Assembly (NCBI RefSeq): GCF_900091475.1
Contig: NZ_FMIB01000002.1
Location: 868,001-932,000, forward strand
Length of the DNA: 64,000 nt
Reading direction: 5' to 3'
DNA from: Micromonospora chersina
Lineage (GTDB): Bacteria; Actinomycetota; Actinomycetes; Mycobacteriales; Micromonosporaceae
Made by a program: the position numbers and the translations under genes. The notes under the pieces were generated by a model that had not been told where the DNA came from, searched no databases, and saw nothing but the letters and a program-made list of their open reading frames with translations. This document shows, in pieces, positions 1 to 10,574 of this stretch (positions are counted from its first letter, which is position 1; every line of letters starts with the position of its first letter).

Positions 1-18
1 CTCAGACAGGAACTCGGC

Positions 19-1181
19 ATGACGTTGAGCGAGAGCGCGGCGGCGCCGGTCGACGAGGTGGTGCTGGAGGCCGTCGGCCTGACCAAGCACTTCCCCGTCC
101 GCAGGCGGCTGCGTGACCTCTTCTCCCGGACGCCGGCCGTCGTGCACGCCGTCGACGACGTGTCGTTCGCGCTGCGCCGCGGGCGGGTGACGGCGCTGGT
201 CGGCGAGTCCGGCTCCGGCAAGTCCACGGTGGCGCGGCTGCTGGCCCAGATCTACCCCCGCACCGCCGGCGACATCCGCCTGCACGGCACCTCGACCCGG
301 GTGCGCGGCGGCCGGCCGTTCCGGTCGTACGTGCGGCGGGTCCAGCTGATCCTGCAGGACCCGTTCGCCTCGTTGAACCCGGTGCACACCGTCCGCTACC
401 ACCTGACCCGGTCGCTGAAGATCCACGGCAACGCCGGGCACGGTGCCGAGGACCTGGACGCGGCCCTCGGCAGGCTGCTCACCCGGGTGAGCCTCACCCC
501 GCCCGAGCGCTACCTGGACGCCTTCCCGCACGAGCTGTCCGGCGGCCAGCGGCAGCGCGTCGCCATCGCCCGGGCGCTCGGCGCCGACCCGGAGGTGCTC
601 CTCGCCGACGAGCCGGTCTCGATGCTCGACGTGTCCATCCGCCTCGGCGTGCTCAACCTGCTCCAGGACCTCAAGGAGCGGCTCAACATCGCGATCCTCT
701 ACATCACCCACGACATCGCCTCGGCCCGCTACTTCGCCGACGAGACGATCGTGATGTACGCGGGCCGGATGGTCGAGGGCGGCGACAGCGAGACCGTCAC
801 CCAGAACCCGGCCCACCCGTACACCCGGCTGCTCACCGATTCGGCGCCCGATCCCGAGCGCATCACCGGCGACGGCGCCGGCGTCGACACGGCCGCCGGG
901 AAGGACCGCGGTCAGGGCGAGCCGCCGAGCCTGATCGCCCCGCCGGCCGGCTGCCGGTTCCACCCCCGGTGCCCGCACGCCATGCGGCGCTGCACCACCG
1001 ACCTGCCGCCGCGCCTGGACATCGGCGACCGGCCCGGCCACTGGGCGGCCTGCTGGCTCTACGACCCGGACACCGTCGCCGCCGACGCCCCCGGCTCCGC
1101 CGCGCCCGACGCCGACCCGGCCGTGCCACCGCCCCCGGCGGCGGTCGAGCAGGACGGCACCGCCACCCTCGGGGAGGCACG

Positions 1182-1185
<4 letters not shown>
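19..1185 (+). CDS. Opp/Dpp-family ABC transporter ATP-binding protein (DppF-like)
   Basis: This is a cytoplasmic ATPase subunit of a peptide/nickel/oligosaccharide (Opp/Dpp) importer, 388 aa. Walker [10 protein letters not shown] lies at residues 62-70. The signature LSGGQRQR is near residue 173, followed by Walker B LLADEP and the switch ITHD. The C-terminal oligopeptide-transporter domain carries the usual CRFHPRCP cysteine motif, then a disordered Pro/Ala tail. The ATG overlaps a possible TGA of an upstream gene (bases 20-22), so the operon probably begins outside the window. Its own stop overlaps the next start (ATGA at 1182). The substrate cannot be read from the ATPase; the terminal GH1 gene of the operon suggests beta-glucosides. 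Confidence 0.93.
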
Positions 1186-2159
<974 letters not shown>

Positions 2160-2162
2160 GCG

Positions 2163-3196
2163 ATGACCATCTCACCGTCGAGCATCGAGCAGGTCATCCC
2201 CGGTCAGGGGGCGATGGCCCAGCCGTCGGCCGCGCCGGGCCGGGCGAAGCGGCGCCGGTTCCGGTTCGTGGCCAACGCCAAGGCCGCGACCGGCCTGGTC
2301 ATCCTCGCGATCTACTGCCTCTTCGCGGTGATCGGGCCGTGGGTGGCGCCGTACGACCCGGACGCCCGCAGCGCCGACGTGCTCCAGGCGCCGTCGCTGC
2401 GGCACTGGTTCGGCACCACCCACCTCGGCCAGGACATCTTCAGCCAGATCCTGGTCGGCGCGCGCAGCGTGATGGTGGTGGGCCTGGTCGCCGGCGTGCT
2501 GGCGACGATCCTGTCCATCCTCATCGGCGTGACCGCCGGCTACATCGGCGGCGTGGCCGACGAGGGCCTGTCGGCGCTGTCCAACGTGTTCCTGGTCATC
2601 CCGGCGCTGCCGCTGATCATCATCATCACGTCGATCGTCGAGCAGGCCAGCGACACCCTTGTCGCGCTCATCATCGGGTTCACCTCGTGGGCGTGGGGCG
2701 CCCGGGTGCTGCGCGCCCAGACGCTCTCGCTGCGGCGGCGCGACTACGTCGAGGCGGCGCGGGCCACCGGCGAGCGGACCTGGCGCATCATCCTCTTCGA
2801 GATCCTGCCGAACCTCACCGCGATCATCGCGTCCGGCTTCGTGGGCACTGTCATCTTCGCGGTCATGTCGGAGATCACCCTGGCCTTCATCGGCATCTCG
2901 TCGATCTCGTCCTGGAACTGGGGCACCATCCTGTTCTGGGCCCAGGGCCAGCAGGCCCTCGCGCAGGGCGCCTGGTGGTGGTTCGTCCCGGCCGGGCTGG
3001 CCATCGCGGTGCTCGGCACCGCCCTCGCCCTGATCAACTTCGGCATCGACGAGTTCGTCAGCCCCCGGCTGCGCAGCGCCGGCAAGACCCGGATCCGCAC
3101 CGCCGACGGCCGCACCGTACGCATGCGGGTCGGCTTCACCCCCGTGCTGGCCCCGACCTCCCGTCCGGTGCCGGCCCCCCGAGAGGAGGTCGCACC

Positions 3197-3200
<4 letters not shown>
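2163..3200 (+). CDS. Opp/Dpp-family ABC transporter permease (DppC-like)
   Basis: This is the second membrane permease of the importer, 345 aa. A cytoplasmic Arg-rich N-terminus precedes the first membrane segment (about residues 40-60), and the typical DppC sequence with 'GTTHLGQD' follows. The EAA loop RDYVEAARATGERTW is clear. It starts three bases after the previous stop, and its own TGA overlaps the ATG of the next ATPase. The C-terminal tail after the last membrane segment is longer and more basic/Pro-rich than usual. Confidence 0.93.
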
Positions 3201-4189
<989 letters not shown>

Positions 4190-4236
4190 CCCCCGCCCTC
4201 CGTCCGACCGAACGACCCGCTACCGCGAGGAGAACC

Positions 4237-5649
4237 ATGGACACCGACCTCACCCGCTCCGTCACCACCGGGCAGGCCGACCCGATCGACACCCTGCCGC
4301 CGACCTTCCGGTGGGGGGTGGCGACCTCGTCGTACCAGATCGAGGGCGCGGTGGCCGAGGACGGCCGGACGCCGTCGATCTGGGACACCTTCTGCCGCGT
4401 CCCGGGCGCGGTGGCCAACGGCGACCACGGCGACGTGGCCTGCGACCACTACCACCGGATGCCGGAGGACGTCGCGCTCATCGCCGGCCTGGGGCTGGAC
4501 ACGTACCGGTTCTCGGTGGCGTGGCCGCGGGTGCAGCCGGGCGGGCGCGGGCCGGCGAACCCGGCCGGGCTGGCCTTCTACGACCGCCTGGTGGACAAGC
4601 TGCTCGGCCGCGGGCTCGACCCGTGGGTGACGCTCTACCACTGGGACCTGCCGCAGGAGCTGGAGGACGCGGGCGGCTGGCCGAACCGGGACACCGCCCA
4701 CCGCTTCGCCGACTACGCGGAGCTGGTCTTCGCCGCCCTCGGCGACCGGGTGAAGACCTGGACCACGCTGAACGAGCCGTGGTGCTCGGCGATGCTCGGG
4801 TACGCGTACGGCAACCACGCCCCGGGCCGGCGGAACCTGGGCGACGGGATCGCCGCCGCGCACCACCTGCTGCTCGGTCACGGGCTGGCGGTGCAGCGGC
4901 TGCGGGCCGCCGCGGCCACCCCGATCGAGCTGGGCCTGACGGTCAACCTGTCCACGGCAGATCCGGCCACCGACAGCGCGGCCGACCGGGACGCGGCCCG
5001 GGCCGCCGACGGGCTGGGCAACCGGCTCTACCTGGACCCGGTGTTCCGCGGCGCGTACCCGGAGGACGTGGTGGCCGACCTGGCCGCCGAGGGGGTCCGC
5101 ATCCCGGTGCAGGAGGGCGACCTGGAGGTCATCTCGTCGCCGATCGACGTGCTCGGGGTGAACTACTACTTCGGGCAGGTCCACTCCGGGGTGGACGAGC
5201 AGGGCCGGGAGCGGGACGACGACGGCCGGCCGGTGCGCCGGGTGGTCCGCCGGGACCTGCCGCGCACCGCGATGGACTGGGAGATCGTGCCGGACTCCTT
5301 CACCGAGCTGCTGGTCCGGCTGCACCGCGACTACCCGGGCGTGCCCATGGTGATCACCGAGAACGGTGCGGCCTTCGACGACGAGCCGGACGCCGACGGG
5401 TTCGTGGCCGACGACGACCGGGTGGCGTACCTGGCCGAGCACCTGCGGGCGGTGGCCCGGGCCCGGCAGGCCGGCGCGGACGTGCGCGGCTACTTCGCGT
5501 GGTCGCTGCTGGACAACTTCGAGTGGGCGTACGGCTACGACAAGCGGTTCGGCATCGTGCGGGTGGACTACGACACCCAGCGGCGCACGCCGAAGCGCAG
5601 CGCGCACTGGTACCGCGACACCATCCGGCGGGTGCGCGGGGAGAGCTGA
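4237..5649 (+). CDS. GH1 beta-glucosidase, cytoplasmic
   Basis: This is a family 1 glycoside hydrolase of 470 aa, normal length, with no signal peptide. The N-terminal FRWGVATSSYQIEGA motif is intact. The acid/base is E180 in TLNEPW and the nucleophile is E375 in ITENGA; the C-terminal WSLLDNFEWAYGY substrate loop is present. It would hydrolyse beta-glucosides (cellobiose or similar) after uptake. It lies 47 bases after the second transporter ATPase, with GCGAGGAGAA before the ATG, and is the last gene of the importer operon; tandem hairpins follow. The exact sugar linkage cannot be read from sequence. Confidence 0.94.
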   Translation: MDTDLTRSVTTGQADPIDTLPPTFRWGVATSSYQIEGAVAEDGRTPSIWDTFCRVPGAVANGDHGDVACDHYHRMPEDVALIAGLGLDTYRFSVAWPRVQPGGRGPANPAGLAFYDRLVDKLLGRGLDPWVTLYHWDLPQELEDAGGWPNRDTAHRFADYAELVFAALGDRVKTWTTLNEPWCSAMLGYAYGNHAPGRRNLGDGIAAAHHLLLGHGLAVQRLRAAAATPIELGLTVNLSTADPATDSAADRDAARAADGLGNRLYLDPVFRGAYPEDVVADLAAEGVRIPVQEGDLEVISSPIDVLGVNYYFGQVHSGVDEQGRERDDDGRPVRRVVRRDLPRTAMDWEIVPDSFTELLVRLHRDYPGVPMVITENGAAFDDEPDADGFVADDDRVAYLAEHLRAVARARQAGADVRGYFAWSLLDNFEWAYGYDKRFGIVRVDYDTQRRTPKRSAHWYRDTIRRVRGES

Positions 5650-5662
5650 GCCGCTGCTCAGC

Positions 5663-5694
5663 GCGGCCGTCCGGGCGGGACCCCGGACGGCCGC
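5663..5694 (+). terminator. GC-rich hairpin after the GH1 gene
   Basis: A perfect 13-bp stem (GCGGCCGTCCGGG paired with its complement) with a 6-base loop begins 14 bases after the beta-glucosidase stop. It has no T-tract and is followed at once by a classical terminator, so the two may act in tandem. Confidence 0.7.
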
Positions 5695-5700
5695 GTCGGC

Positions 5701-5731
5701 GTGCCCACGGTCGGCCCGTGGGCACTTTTTT
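5701..5731 (+). terminator. Rho-independent terminator of the transporter/GH1 operon
   Basis: A perfect 10-bp stem, GTGCCCACGG paired with CCGTGGGCAC around loop TCGGC, is followed by six T residues. This is the only hairpin in the window with a full U-tract. It separates the importer operon from the secreted GH30 gene. Confidence 0.92.
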
Positions 5732-5737
5732 CATGCC

Positions 5738-5766
5738 TTGACATAAGCAGGTGGGGGCTGTTTTCT
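5738..5766 (+). promoter_or_regulatory. Possible promoter of the GH30 gene
   Basis: A perfect TTGACA -35 box (5738-5743) lies just after the terminator. At 17-base spacing the only candidate -10 is TTTTCT (5761-5766), a poor match. The position, 37 bases before the GTG start, fits a promoter for the secreted GH30 enzyme, but the -10 is weak. Confidence 0.4.
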
Positions 5767-5802
5767 CAGTCAAGAACATCGATTGATCCGGAAGGGAGCA
5801 CG

Positions 5803-7689
5803 GTGTCCCCCACCACCCCCCGTCTCGCCGGCCGCGCCGTCCTGGCGCTCTGCCTCACGGCCGGCGCCCTCGCCCTCGCCCCGCCGCCGGCCGCGCAGGC
5901 CGCCGGCGAGACCGTCAACGTCTGGCTGACCACCACCTCCGACTCCGGCGGGCGGACCGTCACCCGGGGCCTGCAGCAGCAGAGCCCGCTGAGCTTCGCC
6001 GCCACCAGCCCCGGCGCCACGCACACGATCACCGTCGACGAGAACACCCGCTACCAGCCGTTCGAGGGCGCCGGGGCGTCCATCACCGACACCACCGCGT
6101 ACCTGCTGCGCGGCGGGCCGGTGAGCGCGGCCACCCGGGACGAGGTGATGCGCAAGCTGTTCTCCCCGACCGACGGCATCGGCCTGTCGTACGTGCGCAA
6201 CCCGATCGGCGCCTCCGACCTCTCCCGGCCCGGCAACGTCTCGCTCGACGACACCTGCTGCGATCTGAACGACTTCGGGGCCAACGGCTACGACACGAAC
6301 GTGGAACTGCTGACCGCGCAGGCCCGGCAGCTCAACCCGGCCCTGCGGGTGATGGTCGTGCCGTGGAGCGCGCCCGGCTGGATGAAGGACAACGGCCGGA
6401 TGGACCAGATGGGCTGGCTCAAGTGGGAGTACTACGCCACCTACGCCCAGTACTTCGTGAAGACCATCCAGGCGTACGCGGCCCGCGGCGTGAAGGTCGA
6501 CTACCTCTCGGTGCAGAACGAGCCGAACTGCTGCCAGTCCGGCAATCCCACGGCCATGGACTACCCGGGGATGAGCTGGAACTCCTCGGGCCTGGTCGAG
6601 CTGACCAAGAACTTCGTCTACCCGGCGTTCCGGGCCGCCGGCATCACCACGAAGGTGCTGGTGCACGACTGGAACTACGGCGACTACGGCACCATCGGCG
6701 CGGGGCTGCTCGCCGACAGCGCGGTGCGCACCGACCCGCTCTTCGGCGGCATCGCGTGGCACGGCTACTGGGGTGATCCGTCGGTCGGCAGCCAGGTGCA
6801 CGGCCAGTACCCGGCGGTCCCGCAGTTCAGCACCGAGCACTCCGGCGGCACCTGGATCGGCAACCAGCACAACGAGGACATGGCCGACATCGTGAACTAC
6901 GCCCGGAACTGGAGCCGGAGCGTGGTGAAGTGGAGCCTCGCGGTCAACCAGTTCATGGGCCCGCACAACGGCGGCTGCGGCACCTGCACCGGCCTCATCA
7001 CGGTGCAGGAGGGCGGCACGCGCGCCGGTCAGGTCGACTACACGATCGAGTACTACACCACCGGGCACCTGACCAAGTTCGTCCGGCCCGGGGCCGTGCG
7101 GATCGACTCCACCGCCAACGGCACCGTGCAGAACGTCGCGTACCGCAACCCGGACGGGTCCAAGGCGCTGCTCGCGCACAACGGCGGCACCTCCGCCCAG
7201 TCGGTGAAGGTGGTCTGGGGCGGTCAGTCCTTCACCTACACCCTGCCGGCGCGCACCACCGCCACGTTCACCTGGGCGGGCAGCCAGTCCGGCGGTGGCG
7301 GCACGCCGACCGGCCCGATCACCGGCATCGGCGGCAAGTGCCTCGACGTCACCGACAACTCCAGCGCCGACGGCACGCCGGCGCAGATCTGGAGCTGCAC
7401 CGGCGGGGCGAACCAGCAGTGGACCCGGGCCGCCGACGGCACCCTCCGTGCGCTGGGCAAGTGCCTCGACGTGTCCGGGGGCGGCACCGCCAACGGCACG
7501 AAGGTGCAGCTGTGGACCTGCAACGGCAGCGCCGCCCAGCAGTGGACCTGGACGGCCGCGCGGGACCTCGTGAACCCGCAGGCCGACAAGTGCCTCGACG
7601 TCACCGGCAACACGTCCGCGGACGGCACGAAGACGCAGATCTGGAGCTGCACCGGCGGGGCCAACCAGAAGTGGACGCTCCCGTCCTGA
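5803..7689 (+). CDS. Secreted GH30-family glycosidase with C-terminal ricin-type lectin domain
   Basis: This is a secreted glycosidase of 628 aa. Start GTG at 5803 has GAAGGGAG just before it and gives a clean signal peptide ending near AQAAG; an upstream ATG would put the terminator hairpin in the coding region. The GH30 (beta/alpha)8 domain covers about residues 40-490: acid/base E240 in VQNEPN, nucleophile E345 in STEHSG. Beta-sandwich residues to about 490 end in a Gly-rich linker. Residues 505-628 form a beta-trefoil with three KCLDV...QxW repeats (CBM13). Likely acts on beta-1,6- or beta-1,3-linked glucans or related glycans; GH30 subfamily assignment needs a phylogeny. It sits between the importer operon and the ROK repressor. 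Confidence 0.9.
   Translation: MSPTTPRLAGRAVLALCLTAGALALAPPPAAQAAGETVNVWLTTTSDSGGRTVTRGLQQQSPLSFAATSPGATHTITVDENTRYQPFEGAGASITDTTAYLLRGGPVSAATRDEVMRKLFSPTDGIGLSYVRNPIGASDLSRPGNVSLDDTCCDLNDFGANGYDTNVELLTAQARQLNPALRVMVVPWSAPGWMKDNGRMDQMGWLKWEYYATYAQYFVKTIQAYAARGVKVDYLSVQNEPNCCQSGNPTAMDYPGMSWNSSGLVELTKNFVYPAFRAAGITTKVLVHDWNYGDYGTIGAGLLADSAVRTDPLFGGIAWHGYWGDPSVGSQVHGQYPAVPQFSTEHSGGTWIGNQHNEDMADIVNYARNWSRSVVKWSLAVNQFMGPHNGGCGTCTGLITVQEGGTRAGQVDYTIEYYTTGHLTKFVRPGAVRIDSTANGTVQNVAYRNPDGSKALLAHNGGTSAQSVKVVWGGQSFTYTLPARTTATFTWAGSQSGGGGTPTGPITGIGGKCLDVTDNSSADGTPAQIWSCTGGANQQWTRAADGTLRALGKCLDVSGGGTANGTKVQLWTCNGSAAQQWTWTAARDLVNPQADKCLDVTGNTSADGTKTQIWSCTGGANQKWTLPS
7320..7686 (+). repeat. Three internal lectin repeats (QxW)
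   Basis: Three roughly 40-residue repeats encode the beta-trefoil of the GH30 enzyme. The first and third are almost identical at DNA level (for example the stretch encoding QIWSCTGGANQ near 7384 and 7637), suggesting recent repeat homogenisation. Confidence 0.8.
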
Positions 7690-7696
7690 GCCGGCG

Positions 7697-7728
7697 CCGG
7701 GCCGGTGGCGCTCCCGCCGCCGGCCCGG
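7697..7728. terminator. Bidirectional hairpin between GH30 and ROK genes
   Basis: CCGGGCCGG-T-GGCG pairs with CGCC-G-CCGGCCCGG around loop CTCC, 14 pairs including one wobble. It lies in the 60-base gap between two convergent genes and could stop transcription in both directions. There is no T-tract. Confidence 0.65.
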
Positions 7729-7749
7729 TGGTTCAGCGGGGCCGGCGCT

Positions 7750-9024
7750 TCAGCGGGTTCGCGACCGGGGCCGCCGCGCCGGCCGCGCCGGCGCCGGGAC
7801 CACCCGGGCTGCGGGCTCGCGCGGCACACCACCGTCGCGCAGCAGCCGGGCCATCGGCAGGGTGGCCGCGCCCATCGCGACCGCGTCCGGCCCGAGCCGG
7901 CACAGCTCGACCGAGGTCTGGGCGTACGGCTGGCGCAGCGCGTGCCGCGCCGTGACCTCGCGGATCTGCGGCAGGTAGCGCTCGCCCAGGGCCAGGCCGG
8001 CCCAGCCGCCGAGCACCACCCGCTCCGGGTTGAACAGGTTCACCAGGTTCGCCACCCCGGCGCCGAGGTAGCCCACCGTCTCGTCGAGCACCTTGGCGGC
8101 GGTGCGGCTGTTGGCGCGCAGCAGCTCACCGAAGGCGCTCTCCTCGTCGCCGCCGGCCGCCGGCCGGCCCCGGTTGGCCTGCCGGAACCGGTCCAGCACC
8201 CCCTCCGCCCCGACGTACGCCTCGAGGCAGCCGAGGTTGCCGCAGCGGCAGCGGCGGCCCCCGTACACGATGGTGGTGTGGCCCCACTCTCCGGCGCTGC
8301 TGTGCGCGCCGCGGTAGCCCACGCCGTCGGCCACCACGCAGGCCCCGACGCCGGAGCCGACCAGGGCGATCACCGCGTGCCGGACGCCGCGCCCGGCGCC
8401 GAACCACATCTCGGCCTGGCCGAGGGTCTTGGCGCCGTTGTCGATGTGGACGGGGATGTCGGTGCCGGCGCGCAGCATGGCGCCGAGGGGCACGCCGTCC
8501 CACCCGAGGGTCTGCGCGTGCACCACGGCGTCGGCGGTGCGCTCGACGGTGCCGGAGACGGCGACGCCGAAGCCGAGCACCGCGCCCGGATCGACGCCGG
8601 CCTGCTCGATCACCGCGGCGAGGCCGTGCAGCAGGTGGTCGGTGACCTGCCCGGGGTCGGGCTCGGCGGCCGCGATCGGGTACTCCGCCTTGGCCAGGGC
8701 GGTCATGGCCAGGTCGAAGAGTTCGACCTGCACCCGGGTCTCGCCGACGTCGGCGCCGACCAGGTAGCCGTAGCCGGGGGCCACCCGGAGCAGCACCCGC
8801 GGGCGGCCGCCGTCGGACTCGACCGAGCCGGCCTCCTCGACCAGGCCCTCGGCGATCATCTCGCCGACCAGGTTGCTCACGCTGGCCAGGCTGAGCGCGG
8901 TGGACTGCCCCAGCTCGTGCCGGCTCAGCGGGCCGTCCAGCCAGATCCGGGTGAGCAGGACCGACCGGTTGGCACGGCGCATGTCGCGCACGGTGGTGCG
9001 TCTGGCGTCCACGTCCGCCGCCAT
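7750..9024 (-). CDS. ROK-family transcriptional regulator
   Basis: This is a sugar-responsive repressor/activator of 424 aa from the ATG at 9024. A winged-helix domain occupies about residues 10-75 (ANRSVLL...SRHELGQSTALSLASVSNLV), followed by the ROK sugar-kinase-like fold. The ROK zinc signature CRCGNLGCLEAY is intact, next to EWGHTTIV, the ExGH motif that contacts sugar. An in-frame ATG 105 bases upstream would add an atypical Cys-rich segment and is not preferred. Its position facing the chitinase across an AT-rich operator region suggests control of the chitinase and perhaps of GH30. The inducing sugar is unknown; GlcNAc-type or glucose-type ligands are both possible. Confidence 0.9.
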   Translation of the reverse strand: MAADVDARRTTVRDMRRANRSVLLTRIWLDGPLSRHELGQSTALSLASVSNLVGEMIAEGLVEEAGSVESDGGRPRVLLRVAPGYGYLVGADVGETRVQVELFDLAMTALAKAEYPIAAAEPDPGQVTDHLLHGLAAVIEQAGVDPGAVLGFGVAVSGTVERTADAVVHAQTLGWDGVPLGAMLRAGTDIPVHIDNGAKTLGQAEMWFGAGRGVRHAVIALVGSGVGACVVADGVGYRGAHSSAGEWGHTTIVYGGRRCRCGNLGCLEAYVGAEGVLDRFRQANRGRPAAGGDEESAFGELLRANSRTAAKVLDETVGYLGAGVANLVNLFNPERVVLGGWAGLALGERYLPQIREVTARHALRQPYAQTSVELCRLGPDAVAMGAATLPMARLLRDGGVPREPAARVVPAPARPARRPRSRTR

Positions 9025-9090
9025 CCTCTCCCGGCCGCCCCCGGCGGCCTGCTTCACGCCGTGAACCAAGTGCTGACAGACTACTGCGCA

Positions 9091-9120
9091 TTTACATTTA
9101 ACAAACTTAACTGCTAGCCT
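9091..9120 (+). promoter_or_regulatory. Chitinase promoter with probable ROK operator
   Basis: -35 TTTACA (9091-9096), an 18-base spacer and -10 TAGCCT (9115-9120) lie 26 bases before the chitinase ATG. The spacer contains TTAACAAACTTAA (9098-9110), TTAA arms around CAAAC, in an AT-rich island unlike the surroundings. Position and sequence suit a repressor site for the divergent ROK protein. Confidence 0.6.
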
Positions 9121-9146
9121 CCGGCGCATCGATGAGGAGGTATGTC

Positions 9147-10526
9147 ATGCGACTTCGACGACGGCTGACCGCCGTGCTCGGCGGCGCCCTGCTGCTCGCC
9201 GTACCCACCGCCCTGCCGGCCGCCACCGGTCTGGCCGCCTCCGCCGCGGAGACCGCGCTGGTCTCCTGCGCGGGCGTGCCGGCCTGGGCCGAGGGGGTGA
9301 CCTGGACCGCGGGCAGCCGGGCCACCTATGCCAACCGGCTCTACCAGGCGCTGGTCACCCACACGCCGCCGGCCGGCGCGGGCTGGACCCCACCGGCCAC
9401 CCCGGCGCTCTGGAGCGACCTCGGCGCCTGCGGCGCCGGCACCCCGTCACCGACCCCCACCACGAAGCCGCCCTCGCCCACCCCCACGCCCACCACCTCC
9501 CCCACGACGTCGCCCACGCCCACGGCGACGCCCACCCCCACCCCCACCACCACGCCGCCGCCCGGCGGGACCACCTGCGCGCTGAAGTCGCGGCCCGCCG
9601 GCAAGGTGCTCCAGGGCTACTGGGAGAACTGGGACGGCGCGGCCAACGGCGTGCACCCCGGCATGGGCTGGATCCCGATCACCGACTCCCGGATCACCGC
9701 GCACGGCTACAACGTCGTCACCGCCGCGTTCCCGGTGATCCGCTCCGACGGCACCGTGCTCTGGGAGGACGGCATGGACGCCGGCGTCAAGGTGCCCACC
9801 CCGGCCGAGGTGTGCCAGGCCAAGGCAGCCGGCCTGACCGTCCTGCTGTCGATCGGCGGCGCCACCGCCGGCATCGACCTCGGCTCCAGCGCGGTCGCCG
9901 ACCGGTTCGTCGCCACCGTCGTACCGATCCTCAAGCGCTACAACTTCGACGGCATCGACATCGACATCGAGACCGGGCTGACCGGCAGCGGGAACATCAG
10001 CCAGCTCTCCGCCTCCCAGGCCAACCTGGTGCGGATCATCGACGGGGTGCTGGCCCAGATGCCGGCCGGCTTCGGGCTCACCATGGCGCCCGAGACCGCG
10101 TACGTCACCGGCGGCAGCGTCACCTACGGCTCGATCTGGGGCGCGTACCTGCCGATCATCAAGAAGTACGCGGACAACGGCCGGCTCTGGTGGCTGAACA
10201 TGCAGTACTACAACGGCTCCATGTACGGCTGCGCCGGCGACTCGTACCCGGCCGGGACCGTGCAGGGCTTCGTCGTCCAGACCGACTGCCTCAACACCGG
10301 CCTCGTCGTGCAGGGCACCACCATCCGCGTCCCGTACGACAAGCAGGTCCCCGGGCTGCCGGCGCAGAGCGGGGCCGGCGGCGGGTACATGAGCCCGTCG
10401 CTGGTGGCGCAGGCGTGGAACACCTACCGGGGCGGCCTCAAGGGGCTGATGACCTGGTCGGTCAACTGGGACGGCTCGAAGGGCTGGACCTTCGGCGACA
10501 ACGTCAGGTCTCTCCAGGGCCGCTGA
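9147..10526 (+). CDS. Secreted GH18 chitinase with CBM5/12-type domain
   Basis: This is a secreted endo-acting chitinase of 459 aa. The ATG at 9147 has GAGGAGG six bases upstream; an ATG at 9132 overlaps that site. A signal peptide covers about residues 1-36. A small chitin-binding module (AWAEGVTWTAGSRATYANRLYQ region) lies near 45-97, then a Pro/Thr-rich linker to about 145. The GH18 barrel follows, with the catalytic DGIDIDIE motif at 268-275 (E275 the acid). It hydrolyses chitin outside the cell. It is transcribed divergently from the ROK gene and followed by a GC hairpin. Confidence 0.94.
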   Translation: MRLRRRLTAVLGGALLLAVPTALPAATGLAASAAETALVSCAGVPAWAEGVTWTAGSRATYANRLYQALVTHTPPAGAGWTPPATPALWSDLGACGAGTPSPTPTTKPPSPTPTPTTSPTTSPTPTATPTPTPTTTPPPGGTTCALKSRPAGKVLQGYWENWDGAANGVHPGMGWIPITDSRITAHGYNVVTAAFPVIRSDGTVLWEDGMDAGVKVPTPAEVCQAKAAGLTVLLSIGGATAGIDLGSSAVADRFVATVVPILKRYNFDGIDIDIETGLTGSGNISQLSASQANLVRIIDGVLAQMPAGFGLTMAPETAYVTGGSVTYGSIWGAYLPIIKKYADNGRLWWLNMQYYNGSMYGCAGDSYPAGTVQGFVVQTDCLNTGLVVQGTTIRVPYDKQVPGLPAQSGAGGGYMSPSLVAQAWNTYRGGLKGLMTWSVNWDGSKGWTFGDNVRSLQGR

Positions 10527-10532
10527 GGCCAC

Positions 10533-10562
10533 GCGGGGCCCCGCAGGCGCGCGGGGCCCCGC
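10533..10562. terminator. Hairpin between chitinase and glycosyltransferase genes
   Basis: Two copies of the self-complementary GCGGGGCCCCGC (10533-10544 and 10551-10562) can pair as a 12-bp stem with a 6-base loop. It lies in the 48-base gap between convergent genes. No T-tract. Confidence 0.65.
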
Positions 10563-10574
10563 ATCCTCCGAGGA

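Noticed and set aside
9440..9570. Tandem short repeats of C-rich sequence
   Set aside because: They encode the Pro/Thr linker of the chitinase and are not CRISPR, satellite or intergenic repeats; units are irregular.
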